A stretch of 8,066 bases of DNA from a bacterium. Its GTDB lineage: Bacteria > Verrucomicrobiota > Verrucomicrobiia > Limisphaerales > J093. The position numbers were made by a program, and so were the translations under genes. Numbering within the stretch: the first letter of the stretch is position 1; each line of letters opens with the position of its first letter. The notes under the pieces were generated by a model. The model ran no database searches, was not told where the DNA came from, and worked only from the letters and a program-made list of their open reading frames with translations. The stretch covers positions 1-8,066 of the forward strand of contig JAJXTA010000103.1 in NCBI GenBank assembly GCA_021784265.1. The letters are read 5' to 3'. This document shows positions 7,157 to 8,066 of this stretch, piece after piece.

Positions 7157-7206
7157 TCGGCGGCGCCTGGCTCGCCCGAGGCAGCTCCCCCCCACACACA
7201 CGGACC

Positions 7207-8066
7207 ATGAACATTCGCGAGATACTCCAACAACTCCAGCGCGTCCCGGCCAAGGCCGACTTCGCCCCGTACGAAACCGCCCTCCGCGCGGCTATCGAGC
7301 AGCGCGAGACGATCACCCCCGAGCTGATCGCTGCCATTGACCGCGCCGCCGCCCGTCCCGCGCCGTTCCTTGCAGACCACGAAGACTGCCGGTGTCTGTT
7401 CGCGATCTACCTCCTGGCTCAGTTTCGGGAACCCCGGGCGCTCGATTCCTTTCTCCGCTTTTTTTCCCTGCCGGGCGAGGCCTCGCTCGACTTGACCGGC
7501 GACATTTTGACCGACCACGGCGCGGCCGTGTTCGCCTCGGTCTGCGGCGGCGATCCCGCCCCGCTGCTCAAGCTCATCCATGACGAAGCCGTCAACGAGT
7601 ACGTCCGCTCCGAGGCCATCGACGCCCTGGTCGTCCAGTACCACTGGGGCGAGCGGCCGCGCGAGGCGGTGATCGAGGAGCTGCGCCGCCTCTTCCGCAC
7701 GCTGCCCAAGCCGGGCAACGCCTACCTCTGGGCGAGCCTCGCTAGCGCTATCTGCGATTTCCCCGCCCCGGAACTGGCCGCCGAAGCCCGCCAAGCCTTC
7801 GCGGAAGGACTCGTGGACGAACAGGTGCTCGATCTCCCCCTGGTGGAAGAGTCCCTCGCCAAGCCGGACGACGCGGCCCGCCGCGCCTTCCGCGAGTGCA
7901 ATGCACCCATCGACGCCGTGGCTCAGTGCTCCGGCTGGCTCTGCTTCCGGGACGAAGAGGAGGGACAGGCCGCGTTGTCCGAAGCCGAGGATGAGAATCA
8001 GTCCGACGCCACCGACACCGCACCTTCGCCCGCACCGACCGCCTGGCGGCCGAAGCCCCCCAACAC
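7207..8066 (+). CDS. DUF1186-family protein, 3' end beyond the window
   Basis: The frame runs from ATG 7207 to the window edge without a stop (286 codons seen). The protein appears cytoplasmic and largely helical, with no signal peptide or membrane segment. It resembles the DUF1186 family, whose function is not established. Recognisable family-like blocks are ETALRAAIEQRETITPEL (23-40), LFAIYLLAQFREPRAL (64-79), GDILTDHGAAVFASVCGGD (98-116), NEYVRSEAIDALVV (130-143), PREAVIEELRRLF (151-163) and FAEGLVDEQVLDL (198-210). The spaced helices suggest HEAT-like repeats (inference). From about residue 250 the chain turns acidic, then Ser/Thr/Pro-rich, which looks like a linker. Many DUF1186 proteins end in a Cys-rich SEC-C zinc motif, which would lie off the window. 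The start has no Shine-Dalgarno sequence but fits where family similarity begins. It has no evident role in urea metabolism. Confidence 0.78.
   Translation, partial: MNIREILQQLQRVPAKADFAPYETALRAAIEQRETITPELIAAIDRAAARPAPFLADHEDCRCLFAIYLLAQFREPRALDSFLRFFSLPGEASLDLTGDILTDHGAAVFASVCGGDPAPLLKLIHDEAVNEYVRSEAIDALVVQYHWGERPREAVIEELRRLFRTLPKPGNAYLWASLASAICDFPAPELAAEARQAFAEGLVDEQVLDLPLVEESLAKPDDAARRAFRECNAPIDAVAQCSGWLCFRDEEEGQAALSEAEDENQSDATDTAPSPAPTAWRPKPPN

Larger units (their letters stand above)
6828..7206. other. Intergenic spacer between ureG and the DUF1186 gene
   Basis: These 379 bases hold no convincing gene. The frame open from 6791 to 7210 would give an Arg/Pro/Ala/Gly-rich protein without conserved segments. 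The left half is extremely GC-rich and includes one perfect 7-bp hairpin. The part from about 7020 to 7100 is locally richer in A and T and looks like a promoter region. The right part carries repeated GCGGGTG/CACCCGC elements. This spacer marks the boundary between the urease unit and a separately transcribed gene. Confidence 0.75.

Noticed and set aside
6791..7210. 139-codon + strand frame covering the ureG-DUF1186 spacer
   Set aside because: It starts inside ureG, and the product is Arg/Pro/Ala/Gly-rich with no conserved block. The region looks like a promoter-containing spacer.

Overview
This is a high-GC bacterial window (about two thirds G+C by eye) with every convincing gene on the + strand. 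It holds the downstream half of a urea ABC-importer operon (end of urtC, then urtD and urtE), followed by a nickel urease operon (ureD, a fused ureA-ureB gene, ureC, ureF, ureG). After a 379-base spacer comes the start of an unrelated DUF1186-type gene that runs off the right edge. There is no rRNA, tRNA, CRISPR array, insertion sequence or phage gene. Strong codon bias produces many long antisense shadow ORFs, which I rejected.

Layout: urtC C-terminus (2-358); urtD (384-1160); a 110-base gap with a possible 36-codon coupled ORF; urtE (1271-1966); ureD (1966-2877), sharing one base with urtE; ureAB fusion (2894-3658); ureC (3662-5377); ureF (5412-6083); ureG (6099-6827); spacer 6828-7206 with weak promoter, dyad and hairpin candidates; DUF1186-family gene (7207 to beyond 8066).

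How the genes work together: UrtC (membrane permease) and UrtD/UrtE (ATPases), with UrtA and UrtB presumably just upstream, would import urea at low external concentration. UreAB and UreC form the urease apoenzyme. UreD, UreF and UreG assemble and load its two-nickel, carbamylated-lysine centre. No ureE nickel chaperone gene lies inside the cluster, while UreG carries a histidine-rich N-terminus that could take over nickel delivery. Import and hydrolysis genes are packed closely enough to be one transcription unit, which fits nitrogen scavenging from urea. No promoter for this unit lies in the window.

Organism: the evidence is indirect. High GC, start codons with no clear Shine-Dalgarno sequence, a gamma-beta urease fusion and a DUF1186 neighbour fit a Verrucomicrobiota-like or related lineage, but no marker gene here settles it. 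Overall this is a conventional urea-use locus with some structural variations. I see no evidence of a wholly new system.
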